Source of the DNA: Nocardia shimofusensis NBRC 100134
GTDB lineage: Bacteria > Actinomycetota > Actinomycetes > Mycobacteriales > Mycobacteriaceae
Reading direction: 5' to 3'
DNA: 64,000 nucleotides
Assembly: GCF_001613125.1 (NCBI RefSeq)
Contig: NZ_BDBT01000007.1
Coordinates: forward strand, 186,001-250,000
Part shown: positions 26,163-34,401 of the stretch, in pieces
How the letters are laid out: each line of letters begins with the position of its first letter
Position numbering within the stretch: the first letter of the stretch is position 1
Notes under the pieces: generated by a model
Told to the model about the DNA's origin: nothing
Database searches by the model: none
What the model saw: the letters and a program-made list of their open reading frames with translations, nothing else
Translations under genes and position numbers: made by a program

Positions 26163-26675
26163 TCACGTCGCCCAGGGGTTCCAGACTGTCACGTCGTCGA
26201 ATCGGAACTCGAGCGCTCCGAACCGGACCAGACCGGCGCAGACCGAGCGATTCTCGACCTCGCTGGCGAGCACGCTCATCAGATGATCTGTCCCGGGGAG
26301 CAGGTGCGACACCACAAGCATCACCTCATGCGTCGCCTCGGCAGTTTCCTTCCACCCGGGTGGCAGGTCGACGTCGAAGGCGGCTACCAGCAACTCGTTG
26401 TCCGGGCAACGGACCGAAAGGGTGTCGCCCGCGGTCTGTTCAATGCACCACCCCCAAGGATTCGCGGGGCTTCCGGAACTATCTTCTTGTAGCGCTTCAT
26501 GACTGCCGTCAGACGTCGAACCTATCCGGTGACCGACCAGTTGTACACGTCCGACCTCTCCCGATCCGAACGGCAAACGACTCTTCTCCGGTGTGCTCGG
26601 GTCCGAGGCGGTCCATCGAGTGCTGACCGCTCGCGAATCGCCTCCGGCTGGGTGTGCCCGACGCCGCCGTGGCAT
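26163..26675 (-). CDS. Hypothetical protein, start and integrity uncertain
   Basis: The last 115 residues look like real protein (NELLVAAFDVDLPPGWKETA, THEVMLVVSHLLPGTDHLMS, GALEFRFDDVTVWNPW), but the first 55 are low-complexity. A better start (ATG at about 26500, MKRYKKIVPEAPR) lies in another frame, which suggests a frameshift near 26450-26480. Its stop overlaps an ATG that begins a 22-codon frame (MDLAVDVAQQIISLDEAKRR). No family recognised. It sits upstream of the toxin-like frame and may be part of the same broken module. Confidence 0.4.
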   Translation of the reverse strand: MPRRRRAHPAGGDSRAVSTRWTASDPSTPEKSRLPFGSGEVGRVQLVGHRIGSTSDGSHEALQEDSSGSPANPWGWCIEQTAGDTLSVRCPDNELLVAAFDVDLPPGWKETAEATHEVMLVVSHLLPGTDHLMSVLASEVENRSVCAGLVRFGALEFRFDDVTVWNPWAT

Positions 26676-26862
26676 CTGTCGCTGCGAAGTACAAGACCTC
26701 AGGCGGACATGGTTTCCTGCTGCGGCGCCCCGACCAGTACACCTGGCGCCCTGACGGATGCATCACCACCATCCAGGCCCCGCGGCGATCCTCATCCGTG
26801 CTACGCGCGGCGAGCACACCGATGGCATCGGGGTGCAACGGCTTCGGGGTGGCTTCCGGCAC
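26509..26862 (-). other. Possible gene remnant
   Basis: The first 60 codons from 26862 have fair coding bias (KPLHPDAIGVLAARSTDEDR, MVVMHPSGRQVYWSGRR), and the remainder deteriorates and overlaps the neighbouring frame. Nothing else is supported between 26500 and 26917. I read this as decayed accessory DNA between the toxin-like module and the dehydrogenase. Confidence 0.3.
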
Positions 26863-26917
26863 TGAACGCCTGCACCCATTCGGCGACCGCGTTCGGAATT
26901 CTCGAATTCGATGCGGG

Positions 26918-28132
26918 TCAGTTCGGCTGGGTTGCGGGCGCGGTCGCGGCTGGTGCTGCCATCGCCTCGCGCTGGGCCCGCAGCAGGGCGGGCCGGTGTT
27001 TGCCGTCTTTGAACCAGTGGTGCGAGCCGGGCTTGCTCGCCTCGGTCGCCAGGTGCTTGATACCGGCCGAGCAGGCGATCTCCTTGAGCTTCTTGCCCAT
27101 CGATCCGCTGAGATACAGCCGCATACCGGTCTCGTTCTTGTGGCCGAGCTGGTAGATCCCGGCGTCGCGGCCGAAGCTCAGGCACATGGCGGGGAACGAC
27201 AGATCGATCGGCGCGGGCTGCTCGCCGGCGATGCGGTGCAGCAGTGTGTCGGCGGCGTGCGCTCCCAGGCAGTACGCGGAGTAGGCACTCATCCGGAACG
27301 GCAGGTCCGACGGCGCCGACGCATCGCCCGCCGCGACGATGCGCTCGTCGTCGATGCTGGTCAGCGTCTCGTCGGTGAGCAGGCGCCCGGCAGCATCGGT
27401 GCTCAGCCCGCTGCGGGTGGCCAGGTCGGGCACCCCGAAGCCCGCCGACCAGATCGTGACATCACTGGCCAGTCTCCGACCGTCGGCCAGTTCCACGGCG
27501 CCGACCGTCACCGCGGTAACCGCAGCCTCGGCCCCTTCGATGACGGTCACGCCGAGCTGGGCGAGGTACTTGTGGGCCGTGCGCCGCGCCTTGGGGTGCA
27601 GGTACGGAACGAGGGCGCCGCCGCAGACCAAGGTGACCGCACGTCCCTGTCCGGCCAGCTCGGCGGCGGTTTCGACGCCGGCCGGGCCACCACCGATCAC
27701 CGTCACCGGGGCTGTCGTGGGCGTATCGAACAGCACCGACCGCAACCGCTGCGCAGCCTCCAACGTCGCCACCGGATAGGCCAACTCGGCCGCCCCCGGT
27801 ACCAGCGGCTCGGCGTTACCACTGCCCACCGTATAGACGAGGTAGTCGTAACCGATCGAGCCGCCCTCGGCCAGCAAAACCCTGCGCGCGGCCGCGTCGA
27901 CTCGCGTCACACTGTCGACTGTCAGCCGCACCCCCTCTGCCAGCACATCCTGGTAGTCGACGACGCCCTCGTGGGTACCGCCGACCACCTGGTGCATCCG
28001 CAACCGCGGCACGAAGACCTGGCGCGGATTGATCACCGTCACCCGGACGTCGGCGCGCTGGGTCAGGCGGTTGGCCGCCATCACACCGGCATATCCGCCA
28101 CCGATCACGACGATTTCGTTCGTACTGTTCAT
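26918..28132 (-). CDS. NDH-2-like FAD-dependent NAD(P)H dehydrogenase
   Basis: 404-residue two-dinucleotide-fold flavoprotein. The FAD site is VVIGGGYAGVMAANRL at residues 8-23 and the NAD(P) site is VTVIGGGPAGVETAAEL near 152-168. The third conserved segment (RIVAAGDAS, near 278-286) binds the FAD ribityl phosphate. It oxidises NADH and passes electrons to quinone or another acceptor, in the manner of type II dehydrogenases. No TM anchor is evident, and the C-terminus has amphipathic, basic stretches that could attach to the membrane. The start at 28132 follows AAGGAAAG. Its promoter region holds inverted repeats. Confidence 0.87.
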   Translation of the reverse strand: MNSTNEIVVIGGGYAGVMAANRLTQRADVRVTVINPRQVFVPRLRMHQVVGGTHEGVVDYQDVLAEGVRLTVDSVTRVDAAARRVLLAEGGSIGYDYLVYTVGSGNAEPLVPGAAELAYPVATLEAAQRLRSVLFDTPTTAPVTVIGGGPAGVETAAELAGQGRAVTLVCGGALVPYLHPKARRTAHKYLAQLGVTVIEGAEAAVTAVTVGAVELADGRRLASDVTIWSAGFGVPDLATRSGLSTDAAGRLLTDETLTSIDDERIVAAGDASAPSDLPFRMSAYSAYCLGAHAADTLLHRIAGEQPAPIDLSFPAMCLSFGRDAGIYQLGHKNETGMRLYLSGSMGKKLKEIACSAGIKHLATEASKPGSHHWFKDGKHRPALLRAQREAMAAPAATAPATQPN

Positions 28133-28185
28133 GCTGTCTTTCCTTCGTTCGATAGGGGTTCGGGCACAGGACACCGTGGGTCCTG

Positions 28186-28219
28186 CTGCTGTGACAGCCG
28201 GTGCGTCAGATCACAGCAG
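28186..28219. repeat. 9-bp inverted repeat upstream of the NDH-2-like gene
   Basis: CTGCTGTGA (28186-28194) and TCACAGCAG (28211-28219) are perfect complements with a 16-nt spacer, 54-87 bp upstream of the dehydrogenase start. It fits a regulator site or an mRNA leader hairpin on either strand. Confidence 0.55.
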
Positions 28220-28291
28220 TCACAGGGCCCTCGGCTGGTGAATGGTTCGACGGCCCACACGACGCGGACCGCCGGCGCGAGGCAGTGGTCA

Positions 28292-28349
28292 GTCTCCACT
28301 GCCCAGGGGCGAGCCGGGCAGTGGAGACGAATCGAGGTATCTGACCTCG
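28292..28349. repeat. Tandem perfect hairpins between divergent genes
   Basis: Hairpin 1 has 13-bp arms GTCTCCACTGCCC (28292-28304) and GGGCAGTGGAGAC (28316-28328) around 11 nt. Hairpin 2 has arms CGAGGT (28333-28338) and ACCTCG (28344-28349) around 5 nt. The genes on either side diverge, so a simple shared terminator is not expected; an unannotated transcript, attenuator or binding site is possible. Nothing else is seen in the 333-bp gap. Confidence 0.7.
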
Positions 28350-28465
28350 TACTCGCGTTTGACCGGATCCCTCTGGGCAGGTCCGACGAACCCGTCAGCC
28401 ACCATTTCAGGCAGGAGTCGAACGCCGGTGCTCGGCCATATCCTTGGACTCGTTACCGAAGAACG

Positions 28466-28771
28466 ATGAACTATCCGTACGAGTACGGCATTCATCTCGA
28501 TGCGCCGCAACCACAGTCCAGTCCGGTCAGCGCCACGATCGCCGCGATCCTGGCGACCATCGCCGGCCTGTTCGCCGCCGCCGGGGCGATCCTCTCGATC
28601 GCCGCTTCGGCCCTCGGGTGCGCGCTCGCCGCTTTCGCCCTCGCATACGATGCGGACGTCGGCACCGTCGCAGCGGTCGTACTGTGCGGCACGACTCTCG
28701 TGCTCGCCGCCCTGCCCCACACCGGACGATGGATCGCCGGCCGGAAGCTGGGCACAGGACCATTCGCATGA
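28466..28771 (+). CDS. Small membrane protein
   Basis: 101 residues. A short polar N-terminus (MNYPYEYGIHLDAPQPQSS) precedes two or three closely packed hydrophobic helices (ATIAAILATIAGLFAAAGAI, LGCALAAFALAY, VAAVVLCGTTLVLAALPH) and a basic tail. High third-position GC supports coding. The start at 28466 has a weak purine site. No family recognised. Confidence 0.65.
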   Translation: MNYPYEYGIHLDAPQPQSSPVSATIAAILATIAGLFAAAGAILSIAASALGCALAAFALAYDADVGTVAAVVLCGTTLVLAALPHTGRWIAGRKLGTGPFA

Positions 28772-29018
28772 ATCCGGAGGCACCCCTACCGCTATTCGTC
28801 GAGTAGTGGCTTCTTCGAGTGGCTCGACAGGATCGGCGCAACTCGAGAATGAGTGGCAGCGGCTGTCACATGCGTAGTCGCCCGAATTCCGCACCAGAGC
28901 AATCGCCCCGGACTCGAGCGAACTGATCCACTCGACCGGACTGCCGCCCTCGTGTGCGATACCGTGCGAGCAACGGGTATCGACCACCAGCGGGTGGCGG
29001 CCAGGAGGGTGGGTGCGA

Positions 29019-29900
29019 ATGACATCCGAGTCCGACACCATGCAGTGGTCGGTAGCCGAGATGCTGGCGCTGTTCGACATCTCCCGCATCGATGAGCATC
29101 GGTTCGTGGGGGCGACCGGCCTGGTGGGTGTGGACGACCGGCAGGTGGTCGAAGGAACCCAGGTGCTGGCGCAGGCGATCGTGGCAGCCGCCAAGCGATT
29201 CGAGGGCAAGTCCGTGCGGTCGGCGCACGCCGTGTTCGTCCGCGCTGTCATGACCGGCATCCCAGTCGAGTTCGACTTGGACGTCGTCCACGAGGGCCGG
29301 TCGACAGCCACCGTGACGATCGCGGCGAAACAGAACGGCGGACGCTGCGTCACCATCACGATCCTCGCCGACGTCCCCTCCGAAGATGTGATCCGCCACC
29401 ACGTTCCACGCCCTGACGTGCCTTCGCCCGCCGACGCGAATGCCGCCTCGATGCCGATGACCGGACGGGAACTGCGGCTGGTCGGCGTGCGCGATGTCAA
29501 CGATCCCGACGAGGTCGGACCACCGGAGTTGCATGCCTGGCTGCACTACGACCCGATCCCGGCCCGTGACGATCTCGCCAAAGCGCTGCTGGCGCATTTC
29601 ACCGGGCACCTGTCGATTTCGACGACCATGCGGGCCCACGCGGGTATCGGCACCGCCCAGGCTCACCACACCGTCTCCACCGCGCCGATGACGGTGGCCG
29701 TCAGCTTCCACGAACCGGTCTCCTGGGACGGCTGGCTGCTCTACACGCACGAGAGCACCCAGGTCGGCGCGGGCATGTCCTATGTTCGCGGCACCGTTCA
29801 CACCGAACAGGGCGAACTCATCGCGTCGTTCACGCAGGAAGGTCTCATTCGCCCGCTGCGCGGCACCGATATCGCCATCGACGCTCGAGCGCGCTTGTGA
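29019..29900 (+). CDS. Acyl-CoA thioesterase II (TesB-like, double hotdog)
   Basis: 293 residues with two hotdog folds. The first covers about residues 10-120 (FVGATGLVGVDDRQVVEGTQV, with the substrate-facing SVRSAHAVFVRA), the second about 180-290 (HLSISTTMRAHAGIGTAQAHHT, VSFHEPVSWDGWLLYTHEST and GELIASFTQEGLIR). TesB enzymes release free acids from acyl-CoA. ATG 29019 is preferred over GTG 29013 because it lies 9 nt from AGGAGGG. It is 16 bp upstream of a DUF427 gene, probably one transcript. Confidence 0.85.
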   Translation: MTSESDTMQWSVAEMLALFDISRIDEHRFVGATGLVGVDDRQVVEGTQVLAQAIVAAAKRFEGKSVRSAHAVFVRAVMTGIPVEFDLDVVHEGRSTATVTIAAKQNGGRCVTITILADVPSEDVIRHHVPRPDVPSPADANAASMPMTGRELRLVGVRDVNDPDEVGPPELHAWLHYDPIPARDDLAKALLAHFTGHLSISTTMRAHAGIGTAQAHHTVSTAPMTVAVSFHEPVSWDGWLLYTHESTQVGAGMSYVRGTVHTEQGELIASFTQEGLIRPLRGTDIAIDARARL

Positions 29901-29916
29901 GTTCAGGAGTAGTGCG

Positions 29917-30603
29917 ATGACTCTGTTCGCGGCACGTGGGCCACTCGGCCCGGACCCGGCTGGCCGGCTCTCCGCCGCGTTGCCCGAGGACCTCGTGTAT
30001 ATCGAACCCCATCCTCGCCGCGTGCAAGCAATTCATCAGGGGCGCACGGTGATCGACACCGAGCGTGCATTGCTGGTGCACCGGCGGCACCGTCCGCTGA
30101 CCTACGCCTTTCCGGCCGATGCGGTGGTCGGCCTCGCCTGCGAACCGCTGCCCGAAGCGCCGGATCATGTGGTTGTGCCCTGGGATGCGGTCGACACCTG
30201 GCTGGAGGAGGGGCGCAGGCTGGTCCACTATCCGCCCAATCCCTATCACCGCGTCGACTGCAGGCCGACGACGCGACATCTGCGCGTCGAGATCGCGGGC
30301 AGCCTGCTGGTGGACACCAGGGAGACGATGATTCTCTTCGAGACAGCTCTCGAGCCCCGACTCTATGTCGCACCGCATGTGGTCCGCACCGATCTGCTGC
30401 GGCGCACCGAGACGACGAGCTATTGCAATTACAAGGGGACAGCGACCTACTGGGCGGCGGTCGTCGGCGACACCGTTGTCGACGACGTGGCCTGGAGCTA
30501 TGCGGACCCGCCACCGGAAAGTACGCCGATCACGGGGTACTTGAGTTTCGACGCGTCCAAGGTCGACCTGCGCGCCGAACTGCCCGGAGCACCTTACGTA
30601 TAG
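29917..30603 (+). CDS. DUF427 domain protein (duplicated)
   Basis: 228 residues. Two DUF427-like parts are visible: residues 30-125 (VYIEPHPRRVQAIHQGRTVI) and 130-228, where the hallmark TTSYCNYKGTATYWAAVVG and DVAWSYADP are complete. DUF427 is a small beta-barrel of unknown biochemical role, often beside fatty-acid enzymes. GGAG lies 7-10 nt before ATG 29917. Co-transcription with the thioesterase is likely. Confidence 0.87.
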   Translation: MTLFAARGPLGPDPAGRLSAALPEDLVYIEPHPRRVQAIHQGRTVIDTERALLVHRRHRPLTYAFPADAVVGLACEPLPEAPDHVVVPWDAVDTWLEEGRRLVHYPPNPYHRVDCRPTTRHLRVEIAGSLLVDTRETMILFETALEPRLYVAPHVVRTDLLRRTETTSYCNYKGTATYWAAVVGDTVVDDVAWSYADPPPESTPITGYLSFDASKVDLRAELPGAPYV

Positions 30604-30618
30604 CCCCACATTCGGGGC
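30603..30618 (+). terminator. Short hairpin after the DUF427 gene
   Basis: GCCCC-ACATTC-GGGGC immediately after the stop codon, a 5-bp GC stem with 6-nt loop, between convergent genes. Weak but placed as a terminator would be. Confidence 0.4.
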
Positions 30619-30723
30619 AGCTGACGGCCGGAGAATTTTCGTCCACCGCGATCTCGGCGGGCTTTGAACACTGCCCCCCGTTCTCGCCCCTGTGGGGATC
30701 GGGCACAAGGCCCACTATCGATG

Positions 30724-31296
30724 CTACTTCCACGGAATTCTTGCGAATACCTGGTCGATCAACGGCTTCGACCGATCGCACATGTCGTTGTCCAGAGACG
30801 ACGCCCGCTGCGACTCGGGTAGGTAGATCTTCAGATTGGCCATCCGATCACCGCTGTACCAGACGTACACATGACACGCACCCGACATCGCGAGCACCTT
30901 GGCCGGATGTCCGATCTCGTCCGTCCATGCCTTGTCCTGATCAGCAGAAGGCAAAGTAGGCGGCGCCATGAACGACAGCTGTACTCCCAGGTCTTCGGGA
31001 AGCCGCCACGAGCACGCAGCCATCGACCCGGTCTGCCCGGGAGCGACTATCCGCTTGGGAGCTCCGAGATCCGTTGCCCCGGTGGCATCGCGCGCTTCCT
31101 CAGCGGTCAACAGCGCGCACGGGTCCAAATCTTCGAACACAGCCGGAAGGGCGGACACGGGCTCGCCCTCGACAGTGGCAGTTGCGGTCGATACCGTAGC
31201 GCCACCTTCTGATTCGTCGCTGTTGCAGGCAGCGGACAGGCTAGCGACCGACAACACCACTGCCAGCGCGCCGCCCGCGGACGCGAGACGTATCAC
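30724..31296 (-). CDS. DUF3558-like lipoprotein
   Basis: 190 residues. The N-terminus is a signal peptide ending SLSAAC, an unusual lipobox with Ser at -3. The mature part has FEDLDPCALLTAEEARDAT, AACSWRLPEDLGVQLSF and ACHVYVWYS, the DPC and CxW pattern of DUF3558 envelope proteins common in Nocardia and mycobacteria. GTG start at 31296 with GGGGAA close upstream. Function of the family is unknown. Confidence 0.75.
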   Translation of the reverse strand: MIRLASAGGALAVVLSVASLSAACNSDESEGGATVSTATATVEGEPVSALPAVFEDLDPCALLTAEEARDATGATDLGAPKRIVAPGQTGSMAACSWRLPEDLGVQLSFMAPPTLPSADQDKAWTDEIGHPAKVLAMSGACHVYVWYSGDRMANLKIYLPESQRASSLDNDMCDRSKPLIDQVFARIPWK

Positions 31297-31517
31297 TGAC
31301 TTCCCCCACTCGACTCCAGCGTTCCAGCAGATCCAAGCAGACACCCGGACAACACACAAATCGCTGTCGCAGCGGACATGCCCTGGATGATTCGCCTGTC
31401 GGCTTCGCCCAGTTCGCGACGAGGCACGCCGCGCGGGCCCGCACATCGAGCACGAGGGCCGGATCCTGTGCCTGCTCGTAGGATTGCCACGCACTCGATT
31501 CGATCTGCGGCGCCGGT

Positions 31518-32624
31518 TCACTGAGGAGCGATCACCTCGATTTGGCCTGCGTCTTCGTTTGTCACATAGAGATAGTGGGTTTCCGGATCCACGGCGGCTC
31601 CCCAGGTTTGCGAGCCATACCTGGTGGACGGGGTGATGCCCGAGGAGCGCACGGCGGTAACCTCGCGGGTGCGCGTGTCGATCATCGTCACGATCTGGAA
31701 CACCCCTCCGGTGAAGTACACGGTGTGCACGGTCGGATCGACGACGGCCGCGTAGGCGTGCCCACGTTCTCCCAGGAAGACACTGCCTGTCCGCGTACGG
31801 CTATCGGTATTGATGAGCGAGACCGAATTTCCTTCGTAGTGGGTCACGTAGGCGGTGCGCTGCTGCGGGTCGATGGCGATGTGTTGCGGATCGTCACCGA
31901 GCCGGATGGTGGTGCTCACGGTGAAAGTTCCGGGGTCGATGACTGAGACGTCGGCTCCGCTGACGACCCAGAGGTGATGCGTGGTCGGATCGACCGCCAG
32001 GCCGGTGGGATGACCGTCGAGCGGAATCGTCGCGACGACGGCGCGAGTGACGGTGTCGACGGCGGTCACGGTCCTGGAGAAGCGATTGGCGACGTAGACG
32101 GTGCTGCGGACCGGGTCGACCACGACTGCCCTCGGGTCACCGCCGACGTCGATTGTCGCGGTGACGGTATGGCTGTCCGGACTGATGACCAGCAGCTTGC
32201 CGGCCGAGTTTCCGCACACCAGGTAGACGAGGTGGGTAGCCGGGTCGACCGCGATCGACTGGGGCGAATCCGGAAACACCCGACCCACTGGAATCGTGGC
32301 GGTGACGGCCCGGGTGCGGGTGTCGATGACCGATACCGACTGGTCATCGGTGGAGTCCGCATAGTGAGCGACGTAGGCCTCGTCTGTCCCGGGATCGATC
32401 GCGACACTGCGGGGGTTATCGCCGACCGCCACGGTCGCCTCGACTCGGTAAGGGCCGGGGCCGATGTGGGACCCTCCGACGGTCGCCGGATCAGTGGTGG
32501 TGGCTGCGGCAGCGGTAGTTGTCGATGGCGGAGTGGCCGTTCTCGGCGCGGCACAGCCGGACACGGAAACCCCCACCGCTACCGCCAGACCGAATCCGGC
32601 GATGAGCCTTGTCCTGGAATACAT
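31518..32624 (-). CDS. YVTN-type beta-propeller lipoprotein
   Basis: 368 residues. The signal peptide ends in the lipobox VSGC (Cys near residue 24), followed by a Thr/Ala-rich linker. From about residue 55 there are seven or so repeats of the form vtatIpvG.dPravaVDPvr.tvYVan, the YVTN blades. These proteins are surface-anchored and usually bind partners or glycans. The C-terminal blade (TWGAAVDPETHYLYVTNEDA) is the part matched by the remnant at 21484-21543. Confidence 0.87.
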   Translation of the reverse strand: MYSRTRLIAGFGLAVAVGVSVSGCAAPRTATPPSTTTAAAATTTDPATVGGSHIGPGPYRVEATVAVGDNPRSVAIDPGTDEAYVAHYADSTDDQSVSVIDTRTRAVTATIPVGRVFPDSPQSIAVDPATHLVYLVCGNSAGKLLVISPDSHTVTATIDVGGDPRAVVVDPVRSTVYVANRFSRTVTAVDTVTRAVVATIPLDGHPTGLAVDPTTHHLWVVSGADVSVIDPGTFTVSTTIRLGDDPQHIAIDPQQRTAYVTHYEGNSVSLINTDSRTRTGSVFLGERGHAYAAVVDPTVHTVYFTGGVFQIVTMIDTRTREVTAVRSSGITPSTRYGSQTWGAAVDPETHYLYVTNEDAGQIEVIAPQ

Positions 32625-32865
32625 TTGCCGAAATCTAGCAGCCGTCGGCTATCCAACCGGTCGTGAAGTTCCGTCCCGGCTTCGGCCACGCCGATCAGGA
32701 CTATGGCGTTTGTCCAACGTCTTGATCGAGGACCGACCGTTCCACATGTAACCCGCTGTGCGCGAACCACTTCCGAGCGCCGGTACTGCGTGCGACACTG
32801 ACGGAGACGTCGGTGAGGGAGACCGGCCTGATGAGCTGGGTCAGGTCGATCGGGGGGAGGTCACT

Positions 32866-33543
32866 GTGCTGCTTGTGGTCAACCGGGATTCGGAGTTGTC
32901 ATCCGCCGAAGCGCGCTTCGCCGAATGGGTCCGGTGGAGCCCTGCTCAGCCCGGAGTGGTTGTGCTCAACGTCAACGTTCCTCACCGTGGACGTAGTCGC
33001 CAGCTCGACGCGCTCATCTGGACCCGGCAACGGTGCATTGCGGTGGAGATCAAAGGATTCCGCAGCCAGCAGCACGGCACGGTGGTAGTTCCGCCAAATG
33101 GCCCCTGGTTGATGGACGACGGCCGGATCGCCGATATCTACGGCAACACCTACGACCACGATCCCCTCAGCCAGGTCCGCACGAACGCCCTGGCGATGAA
33201 GAACTGGGCCACCCGGGCGACTCATCGGAGATGTTTCGTGTACGGCCTGGTCGTGGTGATGCTGCTACCCGGCCAGCACGTTCCGTCGCTGGAAGCTCAC
33301 GCCCATCCGGAGAAGACCGACATCATCATCGAAGACTTCGACGTGTTCCGCTACTACCTGCACCGCCTGGAAAACCAGAAGGTGCAGTGGAACGCCGAGC
33401 AGGTCCACACCCTTCTGACCCGACTCGGCGTCGCGCACCTCTACGGCGGTCGCCAGGATCTGATCGCGGCCGCGCTCGGCGAACCGGCGAACTCTCCTCC
33501 CGGGGCCGACGCTCTCGGTGCGGTTCAGCCGCACCGCTACTGA
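32866..33543 (+). CDS. NERD (nuclease-related) domain protein
   Basis: 225 residues. The N-terminal two-thirds is NERD: EARFAEWVRWSP, VVLNVNVPHRGRSRQLDALIW and AVEIKGFRS, where E-I-K is the restriction-like E-x-K. QVRTNALAMKNW and CFVYGLVVVMLL complete the domain. NERD proteins are linked to DNA processing, sometimes plasmids or defence. The start is GTG 32866, with GGGGGGAGG 5 nt upstream; the longer in-frame reading has no ribosome site. Stands alone. Confidence 0.8.
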   Translation: MLLVVNRDSELSSAEARFAEWVRWSPAQPGVVVLNVNVPHRGRSRQLDALIWTRQRCIAVEIKGFRSQQHGTVVVPPNGPWLMDDGRIADIYGNTYDHDPLSQVRTNALAMKNWATRATHRRCFVYGLVVVMLLPGQHVPSLEAHAHPEKTDIIIEDFDVFRYYLHRLENQKVQWNAEQVHTLLTRLGVAHLYGGRQDLIAAALGEPANSPPGADALGAVQPHRY

Positions 33544-33728
33544 ACGGGCTGCATGTCAGACGCCGTGCAGATCGATGTGCACGATGCGAGTATGCGCATA
33601 GCACTTATCGACGGCGACATCGCGCAGTATCACTTCGCCTGTCGACGAGGTGAACCAAACCGGTGCGTGCAGGCATCAGGTGACGAGACCAGCGGGGCGG
33701 CCGACGGAAATTCGTCCCGCCACACGGT

Positions 33729-33941
33729 TCAGTTGGGTATGACGATGGGACAGGACGCGGCGCCCACGGCGCAGGCGAATGACATGAGGAGGTTCTGCAT
33801 CACATCGGCGGAACCGGTGCCGATCGAACTGCTGCCCGCACCGGCAGTTTCCGCGGCGGCCGGGCCGGCTGCGGTGACAAGTCCCGTGGTGAGGGCGATA
33901 GCAGCGATACTGATGCGCAGTGTTTGCGTCGGTGAGATCAT
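33729..33941 (-). CDS. Small secreted protein
   Basis: 70 residues. The signal peptide ISIAAIALTTGLVTAAGPAAA ends near residue 30 (AxA), leaving a 40-residue mature peptide with SSSIGTGSADVMQNLLM, two Cys (FACAVGAASCP) and a hydrophobic end. The layout recalls the secreted protein at 56138-56455 (SSAIDSGTAG, hydrophobic stretch, two Cys). It appears to be expressed from a leaderless promoter. No function known. Confidence 0.7.
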   Translation of the reverse strand: MISPTQTLRISIAAIALTTGLVTAAGPAAAETAGAGSSSIGTGSADVMQNLLMSFACAVGAASCPIVIPN

Positions 33942-34401
33942 AATTGAATCGTATAATTGTGCTGCCGATTCGGCTGCCCCCGATTACGGGGGCTCGGTGA
34001 CCTCAGTGATTTCGGCCCATTTCGCGCGCGGACGCAACCACCTCTCGCCCAGGATTATTGGGCGAACGCGAGCACACTTCGAATCACGATTCGATTCCGT
34101 CTGGCCGAGACCGTCGCAATCCCGGTCGGCGTGGCTACCGCAAGGAGTCTGCCTGCTCGCTTCGATTGGCTTCCTGTTCGTAGCGGTTGCGGCGCGTCCT
34201 CTTGCCTGGTGCAGAGAAGCCGAGCGAGACGACGAGCAGGACGGCGACGCCAACCACTGCCGAACGCGCCTCGCGCATTTTGACAGCACTACCCGATCGC
34301 CGGACACGCCCCTGCTGACCACTGGTTTTCCCGGATCCGCCCTCTAAGCTCGGCGGCGACCGCGCCCCACGCCGACTTTGTCGAGATCAGAGGAGTTCGG
34401 G
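33942..34401. other. Intergenic region with a leaderless-type promoter
   Basis: 460 bp without a supported gene. At 33948-33953 (minus strand) TACGAT is a good -10 (TAnnnT) placed 6 nt before the ATG at 33941, so the transcript of the small secreted gene probably starts at its own A of ATG. A repeated ATAATTG (two copies, 13 bp apart) overlaps it. The right end holds AGAGGAG, the ribosome site of the sulfatase gene. Confidence 0.5.

Noticed and set aside
34378..34401. Earlier TTG start for the second sulfatase
   Set aside because: The AGAGGAG ribosome site lies inside that extension and points to TTG 34402, which also gives a clean signal peptide.
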